DNA of 64,000 nucleotides from Thermococcus litoralis DSM 5473 (GTDB lineage: Archaea; Methanobacteriota_B; Thermococci; Thermococcales; Thermococcaceae): the NCBI RefSeq assembly GCF_000246985.2, contig NC_022084.1, positions 1,643,819-1,707,818 on the forward strand, written 5' to 3'. Positions 16,756 to 26,400 of the stretch are shown piece by piece (the stretch's first letter is position 1; each line of letters opens with the position of its first letter). A model generated the notes under the pieces. It made no database searches. It was given only the letters and a program-made list of their open reading frames with translations, and was not told where the DNA came from. A program made the position numbers and the translations under genes.

Positions 16756-18270
16756 TCAGTAGAAGTCCTTGAATAGTTCGCCCTCTTGCATATAACTTCT
16801 CCTTAGTTTGAGAGCAGTTTTTGCCCTTTCTAGCTCTCTTCCGAGATAAAAAGCGTGTCTGGGTGAAATTTCAAAGTGTTCCAAGATTGTGTCAATTATT
16901 GCGTTTGGTTCTTCCCCAACCACCGTTAGAAGCTGTTTAGTGCCCTTGTGGGCTATCACCCATATCTTATCATCCTTAAGGAAGATCCTGAAGTAGATAT
17001 CCTCAAGCTCCACGCCTTTTTCCTTGGCATTCACAACGGGGGATTTTACTTCATAGGTAACACTTCCGCTTTTCTTTTCTTTTAAGAGCAGTAGGTCAAA
17101 GCCAAGATCCTTGGGAATCTCGAAGAACATCATGTCCAAAGCCCTTCTTAGCTCCTTGACGCTTCCTCTGCACTTAGGACTCACCTCTGTAGTGAGGAGG
17201 AGTGAAATGTTCAATTCCTTCGCAGCTCCTGCCAATAGGGCGTTAATTCCTACGCTGTCCGCGTCTATCATCTCCACAGCGTTTCCAACTCCAGCTAAGA
17301 GGACATCTTCCTTATGCTTTTCTCTGTAGAGCTGGAAGGCTGAGATGGAACGGGCTAAATTGGGCACATGCTCAAGAATCAAGTCTGCAATGACCCTCTT
17401 ATACCCCAAGGAAAGTGCTTTTTCTTTAAGCTTCTCTAAGAATTCAACCCTCTCTTTGGGATTGATGGGAAAGTAGCCTTTTTCTTGGTTAGTTGGAATC
17501 AAAACGACGGGCTTTTCAGTTATCATAGCCTCTAGGTTGCTCTCATCAACGCTTAAAAATAAGTCAGCAAAGTCAAGGGCTCTTTCAAGTTCTCTTGGGT
17601 TTAGGGAATCGAAGCTTATCGGAACCCTATAGCCTGAGCTTTTTAGGGCTTCTCTAAGCCCTGGAATTATCTCAGCGAATTCGGGGTTTTCTTCCCCACT
17701 CACCATCCCCAGATCAATTATATCTGCCCCACTTTTGAGGTAATAGAGGGCTTTATTAAAAAGCTCCTCGAAGCTGAGCTTTGGGGCATCTACGATTTCG
17801 GCTATTATTCTCTGCGGAAAGTCAAGTCCAACTGGCAAATTTCCTATAAGGAAGTTATAGGGCTTCTTGAGGGCTTTTTCAATGTATTTCTTGTTTTTTG
17901 TTTGGTTTTTAATGTCTTCGACTTTCTTGAGGGCATCTATTTCGAACAGATCATCGGCGGGGATTTCTTTGCTCAGCTTGAACCCTTTTTTAACTGCCTC
18001 TATCACCTGAGGAATGTCGTAAGCGTTTCTCGAGCCTTTAAACGTCGGAATTCCAGTGGCATCTTCTATCTCCTGTGCCGACCCTCTCACGAGTCCGGGG
18101 ATTAGTATGAGATCGTAATCCCTTATACGGGCTTTTTTTAAACAGTTTACAATCATTCTTGGAGTGAGAAAAGCTGCCACACTAACGGGACATACAAAGA
18201 CATCACATCCTTCTCCGTACTTCCTAACCAGAGGCTCTGCGAGGATTCCCGTGACGAGTAGGATTTTCAT
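16756..18270 (-). CDS. Archaeal dihydropteroate synthase-related protein
   Basis: A 504-residue protein of the archaeal DHPS-like family. The N-terminal part (1-160) is specific to archaea and starts MKILLVTGILAEPLVRKYG. A TIM-barrel DHPS-like domain follows (about 165-380) with GADIIDLGMVSGEENPE, SFDSLNPRELERAL and ADSVGINALLAGAAKE. The remaining C-terminal part is family-specific. It may act in methanopterin- or folate-like cofactor synthesis, but some DHPS motifs look altered, so the activity is uncertain. I chose the ATG at 18270 after ATGATAAC. An ATG at 18291 is also possible and would make a nearly leaderless mRNA. Confidence 0.82.
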   Translation of the reverse strand: MKILLVTGILAEPLVRKYGEGCDVFVCPVSVAAFLTPRMIVNCLKKARIRDYDLILIPGLVRGSAQEIEDATGIPTFKGSRNAYDIPQVIEAVKKGFKLSKEIPADDLFEIDALKKVEDIKNQTKNKKYIEKALKKPYNFLIGNLPVGLDFPQRIIAEIVDAPKLSFEELFNKALYYLKSGADIIDLGMVSGEENPEFAEIIPGLREALKSSGYRVPISFDSLNPRELERALDFADLFLSVDESNLEAMITEKPVVLIPTNQEKGYFPINPKERVEFLEKLKEKALSLGYKRVIADLILEHVPNLARSISAFQLYREKHKEDVLLAGVGNAVEMIDADSVGINALLAGAAKELNISLLLTTEVSPKCRGSVKELRRALDMMFFEIPKDLGFDLLLLKEKKSGSVTYEVKSPVVNAKEKGVELEDIYFRIFLKDDKIWVIAHKGTKQLLTVVGEEPNAIIDTILEHFEISPRHAFYLGRELERAKTALKLRRSYMQEGELFKDFY

Positions 18271-18354
18271 GTTATCATTTTTGCATTTCATGGTTATAAA
18301 TCTCTCTCAAAAGGTTTATTAGAGCAGTGGTTCTCAATTAATCGAGGCAAGCTT

Positions 18355-19116
18355 ATGATCGTGGTGGAAAATCTCACTAAGAGGTTTGGCGAGAAAACAG
18401 TACTCAACGGGATAAGCTTTAGGGTTAATGATGGCGAAATTTATGGACTTCTAGGCCCCAACGGAAGTGGAAAATCGACCACAATGAAGATTCTGGTTGG
18501 TATACTCAAACCGACTTCTGGAAGTGTAAGTATAGCGGGCATTGACCCTTTAAGAGACCCCGTAAAGGTGAAAGAGGTCGTGGGATTTGTGCCCGAAACC
18601 CCTGTTCTGTATGAAAGCTTAACGCCAGAAGAGTTCTTTAATTTTGTTGGGAGTGTTAGGGGAATTGCTAAAGAAAAGCTGGAGGAGAGGGTTAACTATC
18701 TTGTCAAAGCCTTTGGGATCGAGGAGTACCTCGATCAGTTTATCGGAACGCTGAGCTTTGGCACACAGCAGAAAATTTCTCTCATCTCTGCCCTGCTTCA
18801 CGACCCACGGGTTCTTATTCTTGATGAAGCCATGAACGGCCTTGATCCTAAAAGTGCTAGGATATTAAGGGAGCTTTTGCTCGAATTCAAGGAAGAGGGG
18901 AAGAGCATAGTGTTTTCCACTCATGTGTTGCCCTTAGCAGAGATGATATGCGACAGAATTGGGCTTATCTATAAGGGAGAGCTTATTGTGGAAGGAACAA
19001 TGGAGGAGTTAAAAGAGAAAGTTCATGAAGAAAACTTGGAAGATATTTTCCTCAAGCTGACGGAGAGCAAAGGAGAAGTGGAAAATATTTTGCAGGCTCT
19101 GAAAGAAGCTTTATAG
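18355..19116 (+). CDS. ABC transporter ATP-binding protein (exporter type)
   Basis: A 253-residue ATPase of the CcmA/NatA type with Walker A GPNGSGKST at about residues 35-43, signature LSFGTQQK and Walker B VLILDEAMNGLD (Ala where Pro is usual), then the switch His in FSTHVLP. It lies eight bases before its membrane partner. Such pairs usually export drugs, lipids or peptides, or work in membrane maintenance; no substrate can be inferred. Confidence 0.92.
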   Translation: MIVVENLTKRFGEKTVLNGISFRVNDGEIYGLLGPNGSGKSTTMKILVGILKPTSGSVSIAGIDPLRDPVKVKEVVGFVPETPVLYESLTPEEFFNFVGSVRGIAKEKLEERVNYLVKAFGIEEYLDQFIGTLSFGTQQKISLISALLHDPRVLILDEAMNGLDPKSARILRELLLEFKEEGKSIVFSTHVLPLAEMICDRIGLIYKGELIVEGTMEELKEKVHEENLEDIFLKLTESKGEVENILQALKEAL

Positions 19117-19124
19117 GTGGTCTT

Positions 19125-20603
19125 ATGCTGGAAATCCTTTATCGCGAGCTTCATTACCAGATAGCAAAGAGAAACCCTCTGGTAGCAAACGATGAGAAAC
19201 AGTTCCAAAGGGCAATTAAAAATGCGATGAACATTAAAAGGAGCATTGGAGTTCAGGTACTTGGTTTTCTTCCATTTGGCTTGTTGATGGCGTCTACCTT
19301 TGCTTTTACCAATGAGAAGCTGGTTCTTTCTTCTCTAATGGTATCCCTTGCGCTGATACCGTTTGTCTTCGCGATGTACGTTACTGCAGTGCAGACCTCC
19401 TATGTTCTTTCGGTGGGGTTGTTTGAACCTTTAAAGCTCCTCCCAATAAAAATGGGCTCCAGATATCTCAGCGGTCTTTTGCTTCTTGAAATTTCTCCTT
19501 CCTTAGCTACAGTCCTCCCAAGTGCCCTCTTCCTTATGGTGAAATACCCTTTATCGGGGCTTCTTGCAGTCCTCTGGCTGCTGCTAGGGTTATTTTTAGG
19601 GCACACACTTGGATTGCTTTTGGTTAACTTTTTCTCTCTCAGGATACATCAAAGGGCAGGAAAGGGGCATTCTTTGAAGAGCTTTGCTAGGGTTGTGATG
19701 TTTCTGCTTTTCATAGGCATGTTCATGATGATGAACTACCTTCAGTACTACATAAGGGAGCACTCTGAACAGGTTGCTGGAATAGTGGAAAAGTACTTTA
19801 TTGCGTATCCTTTTGCCGTCTCCTCTATCTTTGACCCTCTGCGGAGTATGGCACTTTTTCTTGCTTATTTGAGTATCTTTGGACTCGTGTATCATCTAAC
19901 CCTCAAAGGAGTATGGAAAAAGATTCTCGAACCTCCTGTGGTTTCGGAAAGGCGTAGCATCTCAAAGTTCAGGGCATCGCCAAGGGGCAAAATCTTAACT
20001 CTGGTTTTAAAAGATTTCAAGATATTCGTTAGAAAACCGGCGATGCTTGTAGCTTTTCTCTTCCCCATTTACGTAATTTTTCCAACACTTGTATCTGCAC
20101 TTCAGAGGGGGGAATTGGGATTAGAAGATCTTTTACCAGTGCTTTTTATGATTGGTCTGTTTTCCGTTCCGGGTGCTGATGCAGTTCTCAAAGTTGAGGG
20201 AAAGAATCTAGACTTTCTCAGGACTCTCCCCATAAAAAAGAGAGACTTTGTCATTGCAAAAGTTATGTCAATGACTCTTATCCCGACTTTCTTGGGACTT
20301 TCCTTAGTAACTCTCGGCGTCTTTTATGGCTCAGAGGCTTTTGTTTTATTGCCCTACGCTCTTTTCCTTCCGTTTATAGCCTCTTCCATAACGATGCTTT
20401 ATTTTTTCAGGTATAGGGGAGAAGAGATTGGTATTCCCGAGCTTAGATGGCCGCAGATAATCCTCATGTTCATAATCGTTGGTATAGTTTTCGGCATCAT
20501 TGCCCTTCCGATTTTTGTAGGCTTTAATGTAATTGGGAGCGAGGTGATAGCCCTTGTGACTTCTTTAACTCTGGCATTCCTCCTTGGAAGGCTCAGCAGG
20601 TGA
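19125..20603 (+). CDS. ABC transporter membrane protein
   Basis: A 492-residue integral membrane protein with about ten to twelve hydrophobic helices, arranged as two halves separated by a polar segment (about residues 265-300: VSERRSISKFRASPRGKI). The motif GADAVLKVEGKNLDFLRTLP resembles ABC-2 permeases in which the cytoplasmic loop contacts the ATPase. It starts at ATG 19125 after GGTGGTCTT. Its 3' end overlaps the convergent Mth938-like gene by 11 bases. Confidence 0.85.
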   Translation: MLEILYRELHYQIAKRNPLVANDEKQFQRAIKNAMNIKRSIGVQVLGFLPFGLLMASTFAFTNEKLVLSSLMVSLALIPFVFAMYVTAVQTSYVLSVGLFEPLKLLPIKMGSRYLSGLLLLEISPSLATVLPSALFLMVKYPLSGLLAVLWLLLGLFLGHTLGLLLVNFFSLRIHQRAGKGHSLKSFARVVMFLLFIGMFMMMNYLQYYIREHSEQVAGIVEKYFIAYPFAVSSIFDPLRSMALFLAYLSIFGLVYHLTLKGVWKKILEPPVVSERRSISKFRASPRGKILTLVLKDFKIFVRKPAMLVAFLFPIYVIFPTLVSALQRGELGLEDLLPVLFMIGLFSVPGADAVLKVEGKNLDFLRTLPIKKRDFVIAKVMSMTLIPTFLGLSLVTLGVFYGSEAFVLLPYALFLPFIASSITMLYFFRYRGEEIGIPELRWPQIILMFIIVGIVFGIIALPIFVGFNVIGSEVIALVTSLTLAFLLGRLSR

Positions 20604-20946
20604 TGTGGAATATTCCGAGGATTCTTTTCTTTCCCTTAAGCTCGTTGAAGACTTTTGCCGCCTCAGGAGTAGGCTTTTCGATTACCTCCTTCCCCTCTAT
20701 TAGCTTCTTGCTTTCTGGAAGGAGTGAAAGCATTCCATAGATGCCCGTTCCAACGACGAGAACTTCGAAGTCTTCTTTTAAGTACTCCTTCAGCTCCTCC
20801 GGGTCGAGCTTGTGGCTTGTTCCGTGTTTTTCTTTTGAAATCCACTTTTTGCGCCTTTCAACTTTTCCCGAGGGGTAGATAACGATGTCGTGAGAGTATT
20901 CTTTTCCATTCACACTTATTCTCCCAAACTCAACTTTGTCTATCAT
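20593..20946 (-). CDS. Mth938-like domain protein
   Basis: A 117-residue protein matching the Mth938/DUF498 fold, found in archaeal proteins and in human AAMDC and NDUFAF3. Key stretches are FGRISVNGKEYSHDIVIYP, LKEDFEVLVVGTGIYGMLS and PTPEAAKVFNEL. The function in archaea is unknown. The start at 20946 is preceded by AGGTGATTACA, and the gene follows the Nudix gene by five bases, so both belong to one transcript. Confidence 0.85.
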   Translation of the reverse strand: MIDKVEFGRISVNGKEYSHDIVIYPSGKVERRKKWISKEKHGTSHKLDPEELKEYLKEDFEVLVVGTGIYGMLSLLPESKKLIEGKEVIEKPTPEAAKVFNELKGKKRILGIFHITC

Positions 20947-20951
20947 TGTAA

Positions 20952-21464
20952 TCACCTAAAAACACGGAATGCATCTTCTATAATCTTTCCGTGGTCAAAA
21001 GCGAGTTTCAAATCTTTTACCTCGTCAAGCTTAAAGACCCTTGCTTCGCTCGCATCGTCTCCCCCTTTCAGCGTTCCCTTTCCTTTGGCTAAGAACGCTA
21101 TTGTAACCGTATGCCCCCTCGGGTCTCTCTTCGGATCGCTGTAAACACCTATCAGGTCTAAAAGCTCGACATCCAGCCCGGTTTCCTCCTTTGCTTCCCT
21201 TATGGCAGCATCTTCTACTCTCTCCCCATACTCCACAAATCCTCCCGGCAGTGCCCAGTAGCCCTTATACGGCTCATTGCGCCTCTTTATGAGCACTATA
21301 CCGTCTTTGTGCAGTATTACGAGGTCTACGGTTAAGCTTATGCACCTATGAAGCTCGGCTTTAACCTCGGGATATTTGCTTTGTATGAGCTTTTCTATCT
21401 CTTCCTTGATTGGATTTATGTTGTATCCCTTGGGGGATTTTAGGAGGAGGACGTATCGCTCCAT
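20952..21464 (-). CDS. Nudix hydrolase (ADP-ribose pyrophosphatase-like)
   Basis: A 170-residue hydrolase. The Nudix box spans about residues 90-112 and has the expected Gly, Glu and REAKEETG pattern ([15 protein letters not shown], then REAKEETGL). A 60-residue N-terminal extension precedes the domain start [19 protein letters not shown]. It probably cleaves ADP-ribose or another nucleoside diphosphate derivative. RBS: AGGTGATTAT. It is in one operon with the Mth938-like gene and possibly with the PfkB kinase upstream (35 bases). Confidence 0.9.
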   Translation of the reverse strand: MERYVLLLKSPKGYNINPIKEEIEKLIQSKYPEVKAELHRCISLTVDLVILHKDGIVLIKRRNEPYKGYWALPGGFVEYGERVEDAAIREAKEETGLDVELLDLIGVYSDPKRDPRGHTVTIAFLAKGKGTLKGGDDASEARVFKLDEVKDLKLAFDHGKIIEDAFRVFR

Positions 21465-21499
21465 ATAATCACCTCGGTCAAGTCCCTTCTCATCACCCC

Positions 21500-22354
21500 T
21501 CAGCGTGCTGACGTTTCCTCATCGGTGTTTACTTTTTCTACTTTCACGAATTTAGTCTTTTCCATGGCTTCAGCAATGGGGAAGTCAATTGTTCGTCTCT
21601 CTAGAAACGCTGCTGTAAAGGCATTAGCTCTCTTTAGGGCTTGAATGAAGGGACATTCCCTATAGAAATATGCAAAGCTTGCGAGGAAAACATCTCCAGC
21701 TCCTGTGGGCTCCTTTGCATCTATTTTGAGGGGGTAATAAATGTACTTCTCTCCCTTATGATAAGCTACTCCACTTTCGGAACCGTTTGAGACCAAAAGA
21801 ACCTCAAGATCATCCGGGTTTAGGTTTTTTACGTGTTGGAACTCATTGACGTCTGCATGGACAACATGTGCATTTTTTAAAAACTCTCCGTTTATCTCTT
21901 TTAACCCAACCCTGCCGTTTTTAAAATCTCTAATAAACCCTTGAATATCCACGGCAACTTCCTTGGCTTTTACAAGCTCCAAGGCATTTGGAGGAATCTC
22001 ATTTGCAACGGGATTTAGCAAGATGATGTCGAACTTTTCTTGGGGGATTTCATCAAGGGTGAAGGGATCAGCCTTGGAGAGGAGCTTGAGTTGTCTGTTC
22101 TCTTCGTCTAGGTAGAGGAGTTCATAAGTTGTGCTTTTTTCAGAGGGAATTATTATCGTTGATATTCCGTAAGATTCGAGCTCTTCAAGCCACTCAATTG
22201 GAAAGTCCTTTCCGATTTTAGTCAAAACGACAACTTCGCAGAACTTTGAGAGTGCAAGGGATGAATAATATGCTCCGCCGCCGATTCTCTCGGTTTTTCT
22301 TCCATCTTTTACTATGATGTCGTGGGTTAAATGTCCAATCACCAAACATCTCAT
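21500..22354 (-). CDS. PfkB family carbohydrate/nucleoside kinase
   Basis: A 284-residue ribokinase-like kinase. It starts [18 protein letters not shown], and the Gly-Gly motif [13 protein letters not shown] follows at about residues 26-38. The PfkB signature [16 protein letters not shown], with the catalytic Asp, is near residue 225. It is shorter than ordinary ribokinases and lacks part of the lid, as in several archaeal nucleoside or inositol kinases. The start at 22354 follows GCGGTGAGAGGA. It is divergent from the DapA-like aldolase gene with a 46-base gap. Confidence 0.87.
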   Translation of the reverse strand: MRCLVIGHLTHDIIVKDGRKTERIGGGAYYSSLALSKFCEVVVLTKIGKDFPIEWLEELESYGISTIIIPSEKSTTYELLYLDEENRQLKLLSKADPFTLDEIPQEKFDIILLNPVANEIPPNALELVKAKEVAVDIQGFIRDFKNGRVGLKEINGEFLKNAHVVHADVNEFQHVKNLNPDDLEVLLVSNGSESGVAYHKGEKYIYYPLKIDAKEPTGAGDVFLASFAYFYRECPFIQALKRANAFTAAFLERRTIDFPIAEAMEKTKFVKVEKVNTDEETSAR

Positions 22355-22400
22355 TCCTCTCACCGCAAGGTTTAATTAGGTAAAGCTCCTTTTTAAATTG

Positions 22401-23282
22401 ATGCCTATGTTTGAAGGAGTTTTTGTCCCCCATATAACCCCATTTGATGATGAAGAAGAAATAAATGAAGAAATGCTGCGTGATCTCGTCCACTACTTTG
22501 CAGATGCTGGTTTAAACGGCTTAGTAACTTTGGGGAGCAATGGAGAGTTCCCTTATTTGAGCTTTGAGGAGAAGCTTAGGGTTCTTAAGATTGTGCGAGA
22601 CGAGTCTCCAGTTCCAGTTATAGCCGGCGTTGCCGAGAACTCTACCAAGGAAACTATAAGGCTTGCGAAAGAAGCTTGGGATATAGGGGTGGATGCTCTC
22701 TTAATAGCCCCACCGTACTACTTCAAGCCTGACAAGAGGGAACTTTTCGCTCATTATTCCAGAATTGCCTACGAGGTAGAGGCTCCAATTTTGCTTTACA
22801 ACGTTCCAAAGTTTACCACAATCAACATAGATCTGGATGTAGTCGAGAAGCTTGTGGAGGAGCACTCCAACATCGTTGGTATAAAGGATTCAAGCGGGTC
22901 AATAGGGAGAATAGCAGAGCTTGTAAGAAGGGTAGGAGATAAGATAAATATCCTAGCCGGAACCGCGGATGTTATGTATCCTTCGTGGATGCTGGGGGCA
23001 CATGGGGCTGTCGTGGCAGTTGCAAACGTTGCTCCGAGACTTTGTGTTGAACTTTACAATGCATTTCTTGAGAAAAGGTATGAAAGGGCAAGAAAGCTCC
23101 AGCTCATGATAAACTACCTCAATGAAGTTGTCGTCAAGAAATACAACCAGATAAGTGCAATAAAAGAGGCTATGAGGATGCTCGGCTTTGAAGTGGGTTA
23201 CCCGAGGATGCCGGCTTTGCCCCTTGATGAAAAGGCTCTAGAAGACATAGAACGGGCTTTGATTGAGATAGGCCTTTTATGA
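22401..23282 (+). CDS. Dihydrodipicolinate synthase / N-acetylneuraminate lyase family aldolase
   Basis: A 293-residue class I aldolase with a TIM barrel. Pyruvate-binding and catalytic residues of the family are present: LGSNGEFPYLS (Thr-Thr/Ser-Asn region), LYNVPKFT (Tyr) and IVGIKDSSGS (Schiff-base Lys, near residue 160). It could be DapA, a KDG-type aldolase or another member. Thermococcales often lack the diaminopimelate pathway, so lysine synthesis is not assured. Two ATGs are possible (22401 and 22407). TTTAATTA at 22371-22378 as TATA box would make the first a leaderless start. Confidence 0.85.
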   Translation: MPMFEGVFVPHITPFDDEEEINEEMLRDLVHYFADAGLNGLVTLGSNGEFPYLSFEEKLRVLKIVRDESPVPVIAGVAENSTKETIRLAKEAWDIGVDALLIAPPYYFKPDKRELFAHYSRIAYEVEAPILLYNVPKFTTINIDLDVVEKLVEEHSNIVGIKDSSGSIGRIAELVRRVGDKINILAGTADVMYPSWMLGAHGAVVAVANVAPRLCVELYNAFLEKRYERARKLQLMINYLNEVVVKKYNQISAIKEAMRMLGFEVGYPRMPALPLDEKALEDIERALIEIGLL

Positions 23283-23359
23283 TACACAACTTTGTGAACA
23301 ACCTATGGTTTAAAAAAGAATTAAAAACTCCTTTCTGTAGTTTTGATTAGGTGAGGAAA

Positions 23360-23584
23360 ATGTGTTTAGCAATGCCCGCTAAGGTGGTTGAAATTAAGGA
23401 TAACGTTGCAATAGTTGATTTTGGCGGAGTTAGGAGAGAAGCTCGCATAGATTTTGTGAAGGACGTTAAAGTTGGTGATTACGTTATAGTTCACACGGGA
23501 TTTGCCATTGAAAAACTGGACGAAAAAGCCGCCCTTGAGAGTTTGAAAGCTTGGGAAGAGGTCATGAAACTCGTGGAGGAGTGA
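23360..23584 (+). CDS. hypC: Hydrogenase maturation factor HypC
   Basis: A 74-residue HypC/HupF chaperone. The N-terminus is MCLAMPAKVVE, and the essential Cys2 becomes the second residue after the start. This fixes the ATG at 23360 rather than the GTG nine bases upstream. RBS: AGGTGAGGAAA. HypC carries the Fe(CN)2CO precursor with HypD to the large subunit of NiFe hydrogenase. hypD begins two bases after the stop. Confidence 0.96.
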   Translation: MCLAMPAKVVEIKDNVAIVDFGGVRREARIDFVKDVKVGDYVIVHTGFAIEKLDEKAALESLKAWEEVMKLVEE

Positions 23585-23586
23585 AC

Positions 23587-24696
23587 ATGGAACTTTCGAT
23601 TTTTCAAGATAGAGAGTTAGCTCAGAAGATACTCCAAGGGATAAAACGAGAGGCGGAGAGAATAGGTAGGGAAGTAAAGCTGATGCACGTTTGTGGTACT
23701 CATGAAGACACCGTGACGAGAAGCGGGATAAGGTCTCTTCTTCCCGAAAACGTTAAAGTTATGAGCGGTCCTGGATGTCCTGTCTGCATAACCCCCGCAG
23801 AAGACATTGCGGCAATGATGGAGATAATGCGCAAAGCAAAAGAAGAGGGAGAGGAGATAATCCTCACGACCTTTGGGGACATGTATAAGATCCCCACAGC
23901 AGTGGGAAGCTTTGCCGATCTGAAAAGTGAGGGGTTTGATGTTAGAGTTGTTTATTCGATTTACGATTCCTATAAGATAGCACTCAAAGAGAAGGACAAG
24001 CTAGTAGTTCATTTTTCTCCGGGGTTTGAAACCACAACTGCTCCCGCTGCGGGCATACTGAAGGAGGTTATAGAGAAAGGAATAGAAAACTTCAAAATAT
24101 ATTCAGTTCACCGCTTAACTCCTCCCGCCGTTGAGGCGTTGATTAAACAAGGGACGGTTTTTGATGGGCTTATAGACCCTGGACACGTTTCGACAATAAT
24201 CGGCGTGAAAGGATGGGAGTACATAACAAAAGAATATGGAGTTCCCCAGGTAGTTGCGGGATTTGAGCCGGTTGATTTTCTCATGGGAATATTCATGCTC
24301 TTGAGAATGATAAGAAAGGGAGAGGCAAAAATAGAAAACCAGTACACAAGGGTTGTGAAATACGAGGGCAACGTTGAGGCTCAGAGAACGATAGAGGCTC
24401 TCTTTGATGTCGTTGACGCAAAGTGGAGAGCTTTGGGTGTAATACCAAAAAGTGGGTTGGAGCTCAAAAAAGAGTATAAGGATTATGAAGTAAGAACATT
24501 TTACAGGGTAAAGCCTCCAGAGCTGCCCGATCTGGAGAAGGGATGCATATGTGGGGCTGTGCTTAGAGGACTGGCGCTGCCAACACAGTGCCCCCTCTTT
24601 GGAAAGAAGTGTACTCCAAGAAACCCGGTTGGGCCGTGCATGGTTTCCTATGAGGGAACGTGCCAGATATTCTACAAATATGGGGCGCTCTTTTGA
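23587..24696 (+). CDS. hypD: Hydrogenase maturation factor HypD
   Basis: A 369-residue HypD with the conserved MHVCGTHEDTVTRSGIRSLL, GPGCPVCITP and FSPGFETTTAPAAG, and a C-terminal Cys-rich part with KGCICGAVLRG and CPLFGKKCTPRNPVGPCM that holds the [4Fe-4S] cluster. It assembles the Fe(CN)2CO centre with HypC. The start at 23587 follows GTGGAGGAGTGAAC. No other hyp genes or hydrogenase subunits are in this window. Confidence 0.96.
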   Translation: MELSIFQDRELAQKILQGIKREAERIGREVKLMHVCGTHEDTVTRSGIRSLLPENVKVMSGPGCPVCITPAEDIAAMMEIMRKAKEEGEEIILTTFGDMYKIPTAVGSFADLKSEGFDVRVVYSIYDSYKIALKEKDKLVVHFSPGFETTTAPAAGILKEVIEKGIENFKIYSVHRLTPPAVEALIKQGTVFDGLIDPGHVSTIIGVKGWEYITKEYGVPQVVAGFEPVDFLMGIFMLLRMIRKGEAKIENQYTRVVKYEGNVEAQRTIEALFDVVDAKWRALGVIPKSGLELKKEYKDYEVRTFYRVKPPELPDLEKGCICGAVLRGLALPTQCPLFGKKCTPRNPVGPCMVSYEGTCQIFYKYGALF

Positions 24697-24739
24697 TTTT
24701 TGCAATTTTTATTTCCGATATTGCCTAGGGTTAGAAAAG

Positions 24740-24798
24740 GGCTCGGAGGGTGTTCACGTCATCACTCCTCAGCATGCTTGCTAATCGTCATCGCCTGA
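24740..24798 (-). ncRNA. C/D box sRNA
   Basis: Minus strand: box C GCGATGA (24794-24788), a 15-base guide, box D' CTGA (24772-24769), a 3-base linker, a perfect box C' GTGATGA (24765-24759), a 12-base guide, and a box D variant CCGA (24746-24743). Box order, the short linker and the 12-base C'-to-D guide are those of Thermococcales 2'-O-methylation guide RNAs. It occupies the gap between hypD and the aminotransferase gene, on the opposite strand to both. Confidence 0.72.
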
Positions 24799-24911
24799 AG
24801 TAGCTACGCTTTCTCTCTTTTAAAGCTATCTCCAAAACGTGAAACCTTATGTTAGGAAAAATTTTTATGCTTGTAAAACAACATTTCTCTGATTTATACG
24901 GAGGTGTTGTT

Positions 24912-26105
24912 ATGGTTAAAGCGTCAAAAAGAGCGATGAGTATTGAGTATGCCATTAGGGACGTTGTTCTGCCTGCAAGGGAGCTTGAAAAGCAGGGAAT
25001 AAAAATCATCAAGCTCAACATCGGTGATCCCGTGAAGTTTGACTTTCAGCCCCCAGAGCACATGAAAAAAGCTTATTGCGAAGCAATAATGGAGGGTCAC
25101 AACTATTACGGGGACAGCGAGGGGGATAGGGAACTTAGAGAGGCTATTGTGGAGAGGGAAAAGAAAAAGAACGGTGTGGATATTACTCCAGAGGATGTCC
25201 AAGTTACAGCTGCCGTTACCGAGGCATTGCAGTTCATTTTTGGGGCACTTATCGATGGAGGCGAGGAGATACTAATCCCCGGGCCGAGCTATCCGCCATA
25301 CGTTGGACTTGTGAAGTTCTACGGTGGTGTTCCCAAGGCTTATAGAACAGTTGAGGAAGAGGGATGGCAGCCGGATATAGATGACATGAGGAAAAAGATA
25401 ACCGAAAAAACGAAAGCAATAGCCGTTATAAATCCAAACAACCCCACTGGAGCCCTCTATGAAAAGAAGACCCTTCAAGAGATAATAGACCTTGCTGGTG
25501 AGTATGACTTGCCAATAATAAGCGATGAGATTTATGACCTCATGACATATGAAGGAAAGCACGTTTCTCCGGGTTCATTAACTAAGGACGTGCCTGTAAT
25601 AGTCATGAACGGTCTCTCAAAGGTCTACTTCGCAACAGGATGGAGATTGGGCTATATGTACTTTGTAGACCCAGAGAACAAGCTTGCTGAGGTTAGAGAA
25701 GCAATAGGGAAGCTCGCAAGGATAAGGCTCTGTCCAAACACTCCGGCTCAAAAAGCGGCAATCGCTGGCCTTAGGGGTCCAATGGACTACCTTGAGGAAT
25801 ACATGGCAAAACTGAAGGAGAGAAGGGACTACATCTACAAGCGCCTTAATGAGATGCCAGGAATAAGCACCCAGAAGCCACAGGGAGCATTCTACATATT
25901 CCCCAAGATTGAGGAAGGCCCATGGAAGAGCGACAAAGAGTTCGTCCTTGATGTCCTCCACAACGCCCATGTGCTCTTTGTCCACGGCTCTGGATTTGGC
26001 GAAGGTGGCGAAATGCACTTCCGTTCAATATTCTTAGCTCCGGTTCCAGTGTTAGAAGAAGCCATGGACAACCTGGAGAAGTTTATGAAAGAAAGGCTTG
26101 GATGA
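24912..26105 (+). CDS. Alanine aminotransferase (class I/II aminotransferase)
   Basis: A 397-residue PLP enzyme closely resembling Pyrococcus furiosus alanine aminotransferase as I remember it. It has LNIGDPVKFDFQPPEHM, NPNNPTGALY, SDEIYDLMTYEG and the PLP-lysine motif NGLSKVYFATGWRLGY. It interconverts alanine and pyruvate using glutamate/2-oxoglutarate, which disposes of reductant as alanine during peptide or sugar fermentation. The ATG at 24912 follows ACGGAGGTGTTGTT. An ATG at 24849 would add 21 unrelated residues and is rejected. Confidence 0.95.
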   Translation: MVKASKRAMSIEYAIRDVVLPARELEKQGIKIIKLNIGDPVKFDFQPPEHMKKAYCEAIMEGHNYYGDSEGDRELREAIVEREKKKNGVDITPEDVQVTAAVTEALQFIFGALIDGGEEILIPGPSYPPYVGLVKFYGGVPKAYRTVEEEGWQPDIDDMRKKITEKTKAIAVINPNNPTGALYEKKTLQEIIDLAGEYDLPIISDEIYDLMTYEGKHVSPGSLTKDVPVIVMNGLSKVYFATGWRLGYMYFVDPENKLAEVREAIGKLARIRLCPNTPAQKAAIAGLRGPMDYLEEYMAKLKERRDYIYKRLNEMPGISTQKPQGAFYIFPKIEEGPWKSDKEFVLDVLHNAHVLFVHGSGFGEGGEMHFRSIFLAPVPVLEEAMDNLEKFMKERLG

Positions 26106-26115
26106 TCTTTCTTTT

Positions 26116-26319
26116 TTACCCTCCTGAGACAACTGGAATTACTTCGACGTAGTCGTTGTCGTTAATCGGATCATCTTCCAAAGCAACTTTTCCGTTTACC
26201 TTTGCTATGGCACTTTCCGTGTTGAATCCAACAGCCCTAAGGACGTCTTTGACTTTCATTCCCTTCTGATACTCCAGCTCTCTCTCGATTTTTCTCCCGA
26301 TTACCCTCACTTTGATCAT
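26116..26319 (-). CDS. MoaD/ThiS/SAMP-like ubiquitin-fold protein
   Basis: A 67-residue beta-grasp protein ending in VVSGG. The C-terminal Gly-Gly is the adenylation and thiocarboxylation site of MoaD, ThiS and archaeal SAMPs. DVLRAVGFNTESAIAKVNGK resembles the middle of ThiS/MoaD. It may donate sulfur for molybdopterin/tungstopterin or tRNA thiolation, or serve as a protein tag. The ATG at 26319 after GGTGATGCTC is far better than longer in-frame starts that run into the sRNA region. Confidence 0.88.
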   Translation of the reverse strand: MIKVRVIGRKIERELEYQKGMKVKDVLRAVGFNTESAIAKVNGKVALEDDPINDNDYVEVIPVVSGG

Positions 26320-26400
26320 GAGCATCACCGGAGAAGAATTCCTGTGTGGGTTTTTAACTTTGTCGAAAAACTCTTTAAGTTTCTGAAGGATATATAAACG

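Noticed and set aside
24115..24705. 196-codon ORF antisense to hypD
   Set aside because: hypD is complete and conserved; the antisense frame has no RBS or family resemblance.
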